DNA of 51,459 bases from Faecalibacterium sp. UBA1762 (GTDB lineage Bacteria > Bacillota > Clostridia > Oscillospirales > Ruminococcaceae), in NCBI GenBank assembly GCA_002314755.1, contig DCHC01000050.1:305-51763 (forward strand), read 5' to 3'. The position numbers and the translations under genes were made by a program. Positions 18,118 through 25,619 of this stretch are shown here, one piece after another (position 1 is the stretch's first letter; each line of letters opens with the position of its first letter). The notes below the pieces were generated by a model. The model was not told the DNA's origin and ran no database searches. It saw only the letters and a list, made by a program, of their open reading frames with translations.

Positions 18118-19560
18118 ATGCAATTATTACCGGTGATATTGTCCGCTCTGTCAGGCGTGTTGGGACTGATATCTGTGGTCTTATTGGCGGTTCTGCTTGT
18201 GAAGATGCCGCAGATCACGGCACTGCAGCGGATGCAGCAGGTTCTGTCTTCTGAGCTGCGTGCAGCCCGGGGAGAGACCGTGTATGCGGCGCAGCAGGCG
18301 ATCGCAGCCGCAAATCAAAGTCAGTGTGCCGCATTGGAACAGGGGGCCAACCAACAGGATCGCCGTCTTGCTGCACTTCAGGCAACCCTGGGGGACAGGC
18401 TGCGCCTGGTAGAGGGCCGTTTGGATACCACCGGCAGACAAAATGAACAGAAGTTAGAGAATATCCGGCAAAGCGTAGACGCCAGGCTCGCTTCGCTTCA
18501 GCAGGAAAATGCCCGTGTGTTGGGGGAAATGAGGCAGACAGTGGAAAACCGGCTGACCGCTTTGCAGCAGGAGAATACTCGCTGTCTGGATGAAATGCGC
18601 CGCACGGTGGATGAAAAGCTGCAGAAGACCCTGGAGGAGCGGTTGAAGCGTTCCTTTGAGACAGTTAGTACCCAGCTGGAACAGGTTTACAAAGGACTTG
18701 GAGAGATGCAAAATCTGGCCAGCGGCGTGGGTGACCTGAAAAAGGTATTAAGCAATGTGAAAACCCGGGGTATCCTGGGCGAGATCCAGCTCGGCAGCAT
18801 TTTAGAAGAAATATTGCCCCGGGAGCAGTACGAGTGTAATGTTGTGACCCGACCCGACAGACGGGATCCGGTAGAGTTTGCCATCCGGCTGCCAGGGGAC
18901 GGCAATAGACCGGTACTGCTGCCGGTGGATGCCAAGTTTCCGCTGGACTGTTATGCCCGCTTGGTGGATGCGTATGACAGTGCTGACTCCCCAGTAATAG
19001 AACAGGCGGGCCGGGAGCTGGAGCAGCGCATCCGCACTTCGGCAAAGGATATTCATGACAAGTATGTCGAGCCGCCTTACACTACGGATTTTGCAATCTT
19101 GTTTTTGCCGACTGAGGGGCTTTACGCTGAGGTTGTGCGACGGGGTATGGTGGAAAGGTTGCAAAGGGAATATAAAATCAATGTGGCAGGACCGTCGACC
19201 ATGGCCGCTCTTTTGAACAGTCTGCAGATGGGGTTCCAGACTCTTGCCATTCAAAAACGCTCCGGCGAGGTTTGGCAGGTGCTTTCCGGTGTTCGGACAG
19301 AGTTTGATACCTTTGCCGAGGCATTGACCCGGGCACAGGGGCGGATTCGTCAGGCGGATACTGAGCTTGAGAATCTGTTAGGCGTCCGAACCCGGCAGAT
19401 GCAGCGTAAGCTGAAAGCCATTCAGCTGCCGGAGACATCGGCGGAAAAACTGCCGTCGGTTTTTTCGGTGGGAGATGCCATCGGGGACTCCTCTCCGCAG
19501 CCGGACGAAGCCGTTTTGGATGAAATGAAATCAGAACTGGTTGACGGGGATCGTTTTTGA
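18118..19560 (+). CDS. rmuC: DNA recombination protein RmuC
   Basis: Family linked to limiting DNA inversions at repeats in E. coli; predicted nuclease fold. 480 aa: an N-terminal membrane anchor (about residues 5-30), then a long coiled coil (about 40-200) with repeated units such as ENARVLGEMRQTVE and ENTRCLDEMRRTVD, then the RmuC domain (about 210-430) with GILGEIQLGSILEEIL, LPVDAKFPLD and YAEVVRRGMVERLQ. AGGAAT precedes the ATG at 10-15 nt. The stop lies 4 bp from the stop of tepA on the opposite strand, with no terminator between. Confidence 0.94.
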   Translation: MQLLPVILSALSGVLGLISVVLLAVLLVKMPQITALQRMQQVLSSELRAARGETVYAAQQAIAAANQSQCAALEQGANQQDRRLAALQATLGDRLRLVEGRLDTTGRQNEQKLENIRQSVDARLASLQQENARVLGEMRQTVENRLTALQQENTRCLDEMRRTVDEKLQKTLEERLKRSFETVSTQLEQVYKGLGEMQNLASGVGDLKKVLSNVKTRGILGEIQLGSILEEILPREQYECNVVTRPDRRDPVEFAIRLPGDGNRPVLLPVDAKFPLDCYARLVDAYDSADSPVIEQAGRELEQRIRTSAKDIHDKYVEPPYTTDFAILFLPTEGLYAEVVRRGMVERLQREYKINVAGPSTMAALLNSLQMGFQTLAIQKRSGEVWQVLSGVRTEFDTFAEALTRAQGRIRQADTELENLLGVRTRQMQRKLKAIQLPETSAEKLPSVFSVGDAIGDSSPQPDEAVLDEMKSELVDGDRF

Positions 19561-19564
19561 TGCA

Positions 19565-20272
19565 CTACAAAGAAGGCTGCTCCCGCTGTGTGGGTTGCTT
19601 ACGGCTGGTGTGGCCTTTCTCTATTTGCATATATAGCCATCTCAGTGCGTCTGAGACACTGCCCAGACAGTCGATCAACCCCTCCTGTACCGCCTGGGCA
19701 CCGTTTAACATGGTGCCGACATCCAGAACAAGCTGCCCGGTCTGATGCATCAGGTTACGGAACCGGCTGGGCGAAATGTGAGCATGGTTACAGACAAAAT
19801 CGGTGATCCGCTGCTGCATTTCTTCAAAATAGGTCATGGTCTCCGGGACACCTAGCATCACGCCGGAATGGCGGACCGGGTGAACGGTCATGGTGGCGGA
19901 GGGAACGATAAAGCTGCGCTGAGCGCTGACGGCAAGTGGAATGCCGATAGAGTGTCCGCCCCCCAATACCAGTGTGGCAGTGGGCTTAATCAGACCGGCT
20001 ATCAGCTCGGCAAGTGCTAAACCGGCCTCAACATCGCCGCCTACGGTGTTCAGAAGAATCAAGATGCCGTCGGTATCCGGGTCTTCCTGCGCCTGAATCA
20101 GCTGTGGAATCACATGTTCATACTTTGTGGTTTTTTGCCCCTCCGGAGCAAGCGTGTGCCCCTCTATCAAACCGACAACAGTCAGAACATGAATGGTATA
20201 TTTTCCTCCGGTATGCAGGACGCTGCCGGTTTCGGTTATGGAGCAAAGCGAATCCTCTCGTTTTCCTTGCAT
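19565..20272 (-). CDS. tepA: Translocation-enhancing protein TepA (ClpP-like serine protease)
   Basis: Cytoplasmic ClpP/SppA-type Ser protease; in Bacillus TepA is linked to pre-protein translocation and to degradation of spore SASPs. 235 aa. The catalytic serine would be Ser108 in GGGHSIGIPLA and the histidine His131 in TMTVHPVRHSG; LLNTVGGDVEAGLALAE is the oxyanion-hole region. AAAGGGG lies about 7 nt before the ATG. It is convergent with rmuC and divergent from rex. In Bacillus and Clostridia this gene is commonly next to ftsK/spoIIIE; here it is displaced. The family is confident; its cellular role is inferred. Confidence 0.9.
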   Translation of the reverse strand: MQGKREDSLCSITETGSVLHTGGKYTIHVLTVVGLIEGHTLAPEGQKTTKYEHVIPQLIQAQEDPDTDGILILLNTVGGDVEAGLALAELIAGLIKPTATLVLGGGHSIGIPLAVSAQRSFIVPSATMTVHPVRHSGVMLGVPETMTYFEEMQQRITDFVCNHAHISPSRFRNLMHQTGQLVLDVGTMLNGAQAVQEGLIDCLGSVSDALRWLYMQIEKGHTSRKQPTQREQPSL

Positions 20273-20387
20273 GGTCAGACCCCTTTCTCTTTTTTAGTAT
20301 CTGCACAGGTTGGCGGATTATTCCCGCATACAAACTGTTTTTCGATTATTAATCCGATATGATAACGAAGATTTTGTCTTTTTTAAA

Positions 20388-20417
20388 TTGACAGCTTCTT
20401 GATTTCGGCTGTATAAT
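20388..20417 (+). promoter_or_regulatory. Promoter of rex
   Basis: Consensus TTGACA (20388-20393), 18 bp, consensus TATAAT (20412-20417). Confidence 0.85.
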
Positions 20418-20449
20418 TAACCTATTCTATTTTACGGTGGGTGATTTTT

Positions 20450-21100
20450 TTGTCACAGGAAAATATGCCGGCACTGCCGGTGATACGGCGGCTTCCCAAA
20501 TATTACCGTTATCTGCGGGAGATGCATGCCGCAGGCGTAGAGAGGGTGTCCTCCAGTGAGCTTGCACGTATGATGGGAACCACTGCTTCCCAAGTGCGGC
20601 AGGATTTTAACTGCTTTGGCGGCTATGGACAGCAAGGCATTGGTTACGATGTGGCAAATCTGTTGCAGGAGCTGGAATTGTTGCTTTTTCAGGAAGAAAA
20701 ACTGGATGCCATCCTGATCGGTGCCGGTTCGCTGGGTTGCACAATTGCAAAATGGATCAACAATGAGGTACAGGGCTACCGTTTGACGGCTGTGTTTGAC
20801 GCTGATCCTGCCCTGTTCGGACAGAAGGTTTGTGATACCAAGGTTCTGCCGATCGGTCTGCTGGGGGCTTTCTGCGCGCAAAACCGTCCGCAGGTCGCAG
20901 TGCTCTGCGTACCCAGAGAGGCCGCACGTACACTGAGTACCCAGCTGATAGAAAGCGGGATAACCGGCTTTTTGAACTTCAGCCATTTTGACCTTTCTGT
21001 TGGTCATCCGGACGTTGTGGTGGAGAATATCCACCTGGGTGACAGTATGATGAGTCTGGGTTATCGAGTCCGCAAAAAGTTGGAAAGTGAGAAGCTCTGA
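20450..21100 (+). CDS. rex: Redox-sensing transcriptional repressor Rex
   Basis: Dimeric repressor that reads the NADH/NAD+ ratio and controls fermentation genes. 216 aa from the TTG at 20450, chosen because GGTGGGTGA lies just upstream and the product then starts close to the winged-helix domain (PVIRRLPKYYRYL, SSSELARMMGTTASQVRQD). A GTG at 20441 is a second option. The Rossmann NAD-binding domain starts at LIGAGSLG (about residue 92), and the C-terminal helix needed for domain swapping is present. I saw no obvious Rex operator (TTGTTAA-type) at its own promoter. Confidence 0.95.
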   Translation: MSQENMPALPVIRRLPKYYRYLREMHAAGVERVSSSELARMMGTTASQVRQDFNCFGGYGQQGIGYDVANLLQELELLLFQEEKLDAILIGAGSLGCTIAKWINNEVQGYRLTAVFDADPALFGQKVCDTKVLPIGLLGAFCAQNRPQVAVLCVPREAARTLSTQLIESGITGFLNFSHFDLSVGHPDVVVENIHLGDSMMSLGYRVRKKLESEKL

Positions 21101-21116
21101 ATAAATGGCTTTCTTA

Positions 21117-21146
21117 CTTTTCGGGCGGACTCGTCCGCCCGAAAAG
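21117..21146. repeat. Perfect 13-bp inverted repeat after rex
   Basis: CTTTTCGGGCGGA, loop CTCG, TCCGCCCGAAAAG. It has no T-run on either side beyond the arm itself, so it is not a standard intrinsic terminator, though it lies 16 bp after the rex stop and may stabilise the 3' end. Confidence 0.7.
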
Positions 21147-21204
21147 ATATTAAATGAAGCTTTTCAAATAACCGCTAATAAAATGACTTTTTTTAAAAAA
21201 GCTG

Positions 21205-21233
21205 TTGACATTTCCGAATGTGTGTGGTATTAT
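21205..21233 (+). promoter_or_regulatory. Promoter of tRNA-Leu
   Basis: Consensus TTGACA (21205-21210), 17 bp, TATTAT (21228-21233), 39 bp before the tRNA. Confidence 0.85.
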
Positions 21234-21272
21234 ATACAAGCACCAAAGAGATGCGGTGCAAAAACAGAATAT

Positions 21273-21359
21273 GCGGATATGGCGGAATTGGCAGACGCGC
21301 TAGATTCAGGTTCTAGTCGGGGCAACTCGGTGGAGGTTCAAGTCCTCTTATCCGCACCA
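21273..21359 (+). tRNA. tRNA-Leu (anticodon CAG)
   Basis: Acceptor arms GCGGATA and TATCCGC pair, discriminator A, and CCA is encoded. Anticodon stem CTAGA/TCTAG holds loop TTCAGGT, so the anticodon is CAG. A long variable arm (TCGGGGCAACTCGG) and a T arm with GGTTCAAGTCC are present, as expected for a class II leucine tRNA. Total 87 nt. Confidence 0.97.
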
Positions 21360-21366
21360 GAAAGAA

Positions 21367-21390
21367 GTCACTCAATCGGGTGGCTTTTTT
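21367..21390 (+). terminator. Terminator of tRNA-Leu
   Basis: GTCACTC pairs with GGGTGGC (two G-U), loop AATC, then TTTTTT. Confidence 0.8.
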
Positions 21391-21475
21391 GTTATTCTTT
21401 TGTGCTTCGCTGAATATGCAGGGGAAAAGCTAACGAAAAATCGGCAGATAGAGGGGGCACCGCCTCAAAAAAATC

Positions 21476-21504
21476 TTGACAAATTCAGTGAAAGAGAGTA
21501 TCTT
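21476..21504 (+). promoter_or_regulatory. Promoter of the citrate/2-oxoglutarate operon
   Basis: TTGACA (21476-21481), 17 bp, TATCTT (21499-21504), start expected near 21511. The stretch 21391-21475 between the tRNA terminator and this promoter shows no gene. Confidence 0.75.
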
Positions 21505-21540
21505 TGTACACATAAAACATATGTATACACGAATACACAA
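21504..21540 (+). promoter_or_regulatory. Candidate GntR/FCD operator
   Basis: The 8-bp palindrome TGTATACA (21522-21529) lies about 11-18 nt after the expected transcription start; TTGTACA (21504-21510) and ATACACAA (21533-21540) flank it as related half-sites. FCD-type GntR regulators commonly bind short palindromes of this TGTATACA/TTGTATACAA kind, and such a regulator is encoded in the operon. A roadblock-type repressor site is inferred. Confidence 0.5.
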
Positions 21541-21554
21541 ATGGAGGCGGCAAT

Positions 21555-22931
21555 ATGCTGGAAGTATCATCCAAAACCAATTTATTAGAGCAGAAATCCT
21601 ACAAATACTCCTTGCAGGACGTTGCAGAGCCCAATTTATACCGGGATGTTTATCCGTATACGGATGTGCCCCGTATCGCATTTAACCACCGCCGCGTTCC
21701 CATCGGTATGCCGGAGGATATCTGGATCACCGATACCTCTTTTCGGGACGGTCAGCAGTCGGTAGAACCCTACACGGTGCAGCAGATTGTGGAATTGTAC
21801 AAGATGATGTCCCGGCTGGGCGGACCTTACGGCATCATCCGGCAGACGGAGTTTTTTGTCTACAGTGAAAAGGACCGCAAGGCCATAGAAAAATGTCAGG
21901 AGCTGGGGCTTCGTTTTCCGGAGATCACCACCTGGATCCGCGCCAGTAAGGAGGATTTTAAGCTGGTACGGGACTTGGGCATTAAAGAAACCGGTATTTT
22001 GGTATCCTGTAGTGATTATCATATCTTTAAGAAAATGAAGATGACCCGCAAACAGTGTATGGAATATTATCTCGCCACTGTTGCAGAGGCTTTTGAAGCA
22101 GGTGTAATGCCTCGCTGCCATCTGGAGGACATCACCCGCGCCGATTTTTACGGTTTTGTGGTGCCTTTTGTTAATGAACTGATGAAGATGTCTCAGGATG
22201 CCGGCATTCCGGTGCGAATTCGCGCATGTGACACTATGGGCTACGGAATCCCCTATCCGGAGGTCGCTATTCCCCGCAGCGTACCGGGTATTATCTACGG
22301 ACTGCAACACTATTCCGATGTGCCCAGTGAGATGCTGGAGTGGCACGGGCACAATGATTTTTACAAGGCCGTTGCCAACGCCTCCACGGCGTGGCTATAC
22401 GGTGCCTGCGGCGTCAACTGCTCGCTGCTGGGTATCGGGGAGCGCACCGGTAATATTCCTTTGGAGGCCATGGTTTTTGAGTACGCTTCTCTGCGCGGTT
22501 CGCTGGACGGCATGGACCCCACGGTGATCACCGAGATTGCAGACTATTTCTCCAAGGAAATTCACTATAAAATACCGCCCATGACCCCCTTTGTCGGTCG
22601 TAGTTTTAATGTAACCAGGGCGGGCATCCATGCAGACGGCCTTTTGAAGGATGAGGAGATCTATAATATCTTTGATACAAAAAAAATACTCAACCGCAGC
22701 GCCTCGGTTATGATCGGTAAGACCTCCGGTTTGGCGGGTATCGCCTACTGGATCAACGAAAACTACCGGCTCTCCGCTACGGATGCTGTGGATAAACGGG
22801 ACCCTGTGGTAGTTGCCCTGAAGGAGTGGATCGACGCCCAGTACGAGGACGGCAGACAGACCTCTCTTTCTACAGGCGAGCTGGAAGAAAAGCTGGAGGA
22901 GCTATCTGCGGGTAGATTTACCAGGTTGTAA
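21555..22931 (+). CDS. Re-face citrate synthase-like protein (isopropylmalate/homocitrate synthase family)
   Basis: DRE-TIM family acyltransferase of 458 aa. The metal-binding start of the TIM barrel is ITDTSFRDGQQSVEPYT (about residues 57-73), followed by RCHLEDITRAD, ACDTMGYG and the paired histidines EWHGHNDF; a C-terminal segment carries RAGIHADGLLKDEEIYN. It is followed by a regulator, aconitase and isocitrate dehydrogenase, so the product is most simply citrate from oxaloacetate and acetyl-CoA. In Clostridium kluyveri the Re-citrate synthase belongs to this family and is linked to glutamate synthesis. No Si-type GltA is seen here. GGAGGCGG precedes the ATG. Homocitrate or isopropylmalate synthesis is less likely because of the operon. 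Confidence 0.85.
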   Translation: MLEVSSKTNLLEQKSYKYSLQDVAEPNLYRDVYPYTDVPRIAFNHRRVPIGMPEDIWITDTSFRDGQQSVEPYTVQQIVELYKMMSRLGGPYGIIRQTEFFVYSEKDRKAIEKCQELGLRFPEITTWIRASKEDFKLVRDLGIKETGILVSCSDYHIFKKMKMTRKQCMEYYLATVAEAFEAGVMPRCHLEDITRADFYGFVVPFVNELMKMSQDAGIPVRIRACDTMGYGIPYPEVAIPRSVPGIIYGLQHYSDVPSEMLEWHGHNDFYKAVANASTAWLYGACGVNCSLLGIGERTGNIPLEAMVFEYASLRGSLDGMDPTVITEIADYFSKEIHYKIPPMTPFVGRSFNVTRAGIHADGLLKDEEIYNIFDTKKILNRSASVMIGKTSGLAGIAYWINENYRLSATDAVDKRDPVVVALKEWIDAQYEDGRQTSLSTGELEEKLEELSAGRFTRL

Positions 22932-23025
22932 CAGGATAATAGCAGTCATGCAGAATATTTTTTATAAAAGAGCTTATTAAATTGAAAGAATGACACCGCC
23001 CGTGCGGTGGAAAGGATATTGCATT

Positions 23026-23661
23026 ATGATGGAGACAAAATCCCTCTCTTTGGCAGAACAGGTGTTTGTCCGGTTGGAAAATGAGATTTTAACCGAGCAC
23101 TATACCCGTGGGGAGCTGTTGACCGAACTGAAGCTGGTGAGTGATTTGGGTGTCAGCCGCACCCCCATTCGGGAGGCGATTCACCGATTAGAGCAGGAGC
23201 ATCTGGTGGAAACGACCCAAAAGGGTATTATGGTCATCGGTATCACAGATAAGGATCTGTCAGATATTTTTCGTATTCGGCTGCGGATTGAAGGAATGGC
23301 TGCCTATGAAGCGGCGCTGCACATTACCAATGAACAGCTTGGGGAAATTCGGGAGGCGTTGGAGCTGCAGGAATTTTATGTGGGAAAAGGTGACGCCGAC
23401 CATATCAAGAGCATGGATAACCGGTTTCATGAGCTGCTGTACCGGTACAGTGGCAGTACGGCACTGTATGATACCCTGCTGCCGTTGCACCGTAAGGTAC
23501 AAAAATATCGGCAGGCATCGGTCACGGAAAACAGCCGTGCCCGGCAGTCTGCGGCAGAGCATCGTGCCATTTACGAAGCGGTTGCTGTCCATGACGCCCA
23601 GCGGGCAGAGCAGTTGACCATCTGCCATATTCACAACGCAATGGAACATATTATCAAATAA
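23026..23661 (+). CDS. GntR family regulator with FCD domain
   Basis: FadR-type transcription factor, 211 aa. N-terminal winged helix-turn-helix (about residues 5-70) with ELKLVSDLGVSRTPIREAIHRLEQEHLVE; C-terminal all-helical FCD ligand domain with metal-type residues (Asp/His in MDNRFHELLYRYSGS and later AEHRAIYEAV). Such domains usually bind organic acids; citrate or another TCA acid is a reasonable guess from the neighbours. Start 23026 or the next codon is chosen because AAAGGA lies just upstream. A small hairpin (CACCGC/GCGGTG) precedes the RBS. It probably autoregulates the operon through the TGTATACA site at 21522. Confidence 0.9.
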   Translation: MMETKSLSLAEQVFVRLENEILTEHYTRGELLTELKLVSDLGVSRTPIREAIHRLEQEHLVETTQKGIMVIGITDKDLSDIFRIRLRIEGMAAYEAALHITNEQLGEIREALELQEFYVGKGDADHIKSMDNRFHELLYRYSGSTALYDTLLPLHRKVQKYRQASVTENSRARQSAAEHRAIYEAVAVHDAQRAEQLTICHIHNAMEHIIK

Positions 23662-23679
23662 AATGGAAAGGGAACACCA

Positions 23680-25617
23680 ATGGGATTGACAATTGCGCAG
23701 AAAATAATCAAGGAGCATCTGCTTTCCGGAGAGATGACGGTGGGCAGTGAAATCGGATTGAAAATTGACCAGACCCTGACGCAGGACGCAACCGGTACCA
23801 TGGCTTATCTGGAGTTTGAGGCAATGGGCGTGGACAGGGTGCGCACCGAGCGCAGTGTGGCGTATATTGATCACAATACCCTGCAATCCGGCTTTGAAAA
23901 TGCCGATGACCACCGTTATATCCAGTCAGTGGCCAAAAAGCATGGCATCTATTTTTCCCGCCCGGGTAACGGTATCTGCCATCAGGTACATCTGGAGCGG
24001 TTCGGCAAGCCGGGCAAGACTCTGATCGGTTCTGACAGCCACACCCCCACCGGCGGCGGTATCGGTATGCTGGCTTTTGGTGCGGGCGGTCTGGACGTTG
24101 CCGTTGCCATGGGCGGTGGTGCTTACTATATCACCATGCCTAAAATGTTTAAGGTAGAGCTGACCGGTAAGCTGAAGCCTTTTGTGACCGCAAAGGATGT
24201 CAGCCTGGAGATCCTCCGCATCCTGTCGGTTAAGGGCGGGGTAGGTGCGATTATCGAGTGGGGCGGTGAGGGCGTAAAAACCCTGTCCGTGCCGGAGCGC
24301 GCCACTATTACCAATATGGGCACCGAGTTGGGCGCGACCACCTCTATTTTCCCTGCAGATGAGATTACCCGTGCCTTTTTGAAGGCTGAGGGCAGAGAAG
24401 CGGATTACCGTCAGCTGGAGAGCGATGCTGACGCGGTGTACGACCGAATTATCCCCATTGACCTGTCCGCTTTGAAGCCGATGATTGCCTGTCCCCATAG
24501 CCCGGATAATGTGGTTGCCGTGGAAAGTCTTGCCGGTACCAGGGTGGATCAGGTCTGCATTGGCTCCTGTACCAATTCTTCCCTGCAGGATATGCTGAAG
24601 GTTGCCGCTTTACTGAAGGGCAAAACCATCAGTCCGGATGTCAGTGTTTCGGTTTCGCCGGGTTCCAAGCAGGTTTTGACCATGCTGTCCGAATGCGGAG
24701 CCCTGACGGATATTCTTGCCAGTGGTGCCCGTGTACTGGAATGCGCTTGTGGTCCCTGTATCGGCATGGGTTTTTCTCCCAATTCCGCCGGTGTCAGTCT
24801 GCGAACCTTTAACCGTAATTTCGAAGGCCGCAGCGGCACTGCAGATGCAAAGGTGTATCTGGTCTCTCCTGAGACGGCGGTTGCTGCCGCTCTGACCGGC
24901 GCGGTAACCGATCCGCGGTTATTGGGCGATATGCCCTCTGTTGCTTTGCCGGAGGCGTTCCGTCTGGATGATTCTGCCGTGCTTGCCCCTGTAGCGGCAG
25001 AGGATGCCGCAGGCGTGGAGATTTTGCGGGGTCCCAATATTAAGCCCTTCCCTCGGAGCAAACCGATGGAGAACGGGATCACAGCCTCTCTGACCCTGAA
25101 GGTGGGGGATAATATCACTACCGATCACATCATGCCGGCAGGTGCAAAAATTCTGCCCTACCGTTCCAATATCCCGTATCTGTCCCAGTTCTGTTTTGGC
25201 GTTTGTGACAAAAGCTTCCCCGAACGCGCCAGGACTGCCGGTGTAAATATTATTGTAGGTGGCAGTAACTATGGGCAGGGCTCCTCCCGCGAACATGCAG
25301 CCTTGGTACCCTTGTACTTGGGGGTCAGAATAGTTCTTGCCAAAAGCTTTGCCCGCATTCATGCGGCCAACCTGATCAATGCGGGTATTCTGCCCTTGAC
25401 CTTTGCGGACCCGGCGGATTATGACCGAGTCAATCAGGGCGATGTCCTCGCAGTGACCGATATGATGCAGGGCTTGGAACAGGGTCGTATGACAGTGACG
25501 AATACCACTGCCGGGGTAAGCTTTACCGCAGTTTGCAGCTTTACCCTACGCCAGCAGGCTATTTTGAAAGCCGGCGGTTTGTTACCTTATACCGCTTTGG
25601 GTTCACAGGAGGTTTGA
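23680..25617 (+). CDS. Aconitate hydratase
   Basis: 4Fe-4S enzyme converting citrate to isocitrate; 645 aa, the short clostridial/archaeal-like class that fuses large and swivel domains without the extra length of AcnA. The cluster cysteines are Cys297 (IGSCTNSS), Cys357 and Cys360 (CGPCIGMGF). DSHTPTGGGIGMLAFGAGG and the swivel-domain GGSNYGQGSSREHAAL are intact. Together with the genes on both sides it makes a citrate-to-2-oxoglutarate path. GGAAAGGG precedes the ATG. Its last codons contain the AGGAGG that serves isocitrate dehydrogenase. A homoaconitase or isopropylmalate isomerase role is disfavoured by context. Confidence 0.94.
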   Translation: MGLTIAQKIIKEHLLSGEMTVGSEIGLKIDQTLTQDATGTMAYLEFEAMGVDRVRTERSVAYIDHNTLQSGFENADDHRYIQSVAKKHGIYFSRPGNGICHQVHLERFGKPGKTLIGSDSHTPTGGGIGMLAFGAGGLDVAVAMGGGAYYITMPKMFKVELTGKLKPFVTAKDVSLEILRILSVKGGVGAIIEWGGEGVKTLSVPERATITNMGTELGATTSIFPADEITRAFLKAEGREADYRQLESDADAVYDRIIPIDLSALKPMIACPHSPDNVVAVESLAGTRVDQVCIGSCTNSSLQDMLKVAALLKGKTISPDVSVSVSPGSKQVLTMLSECGALTDILASGARVLECACGPCIGMGFSPNSAGVSLRTFNRNFEGRSGTADAKVYLVSPETAVAAALTGAVTDPRLLGDMPSVALPEAFRLDDSAVLAPVAAEDAAGVEILRGPNIKPFPRSKPMENGITASLTLKVGDNITTDHIMPAGAKILPYRSNIPYLSQFCFGVCDKSFPERARTAGVNIIVGGSNYGQGSSREHAALVPLYLGVRIVLAKSFARIHAANLINAGILPLTFADPADYDRVNQGDVLAVTDMMQGLEQGRMTVTNTTAGVSFTAVCSFTLRQQAILKAGGLLPYTALGSQEV

Positions 25618-25619
25618 AA

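Noticed and set aside
18439..18640. Periodic sequence that looks like tandem repeats
   Set aside because: It encodes the heptad coiled coil of RmuC; repeat units are diverged at DNA level.
21105..21413. 102-codon frame
   Set aside because: It spans the hairpin after rex, the tRNA promoter and the tRNA-Leu itself.
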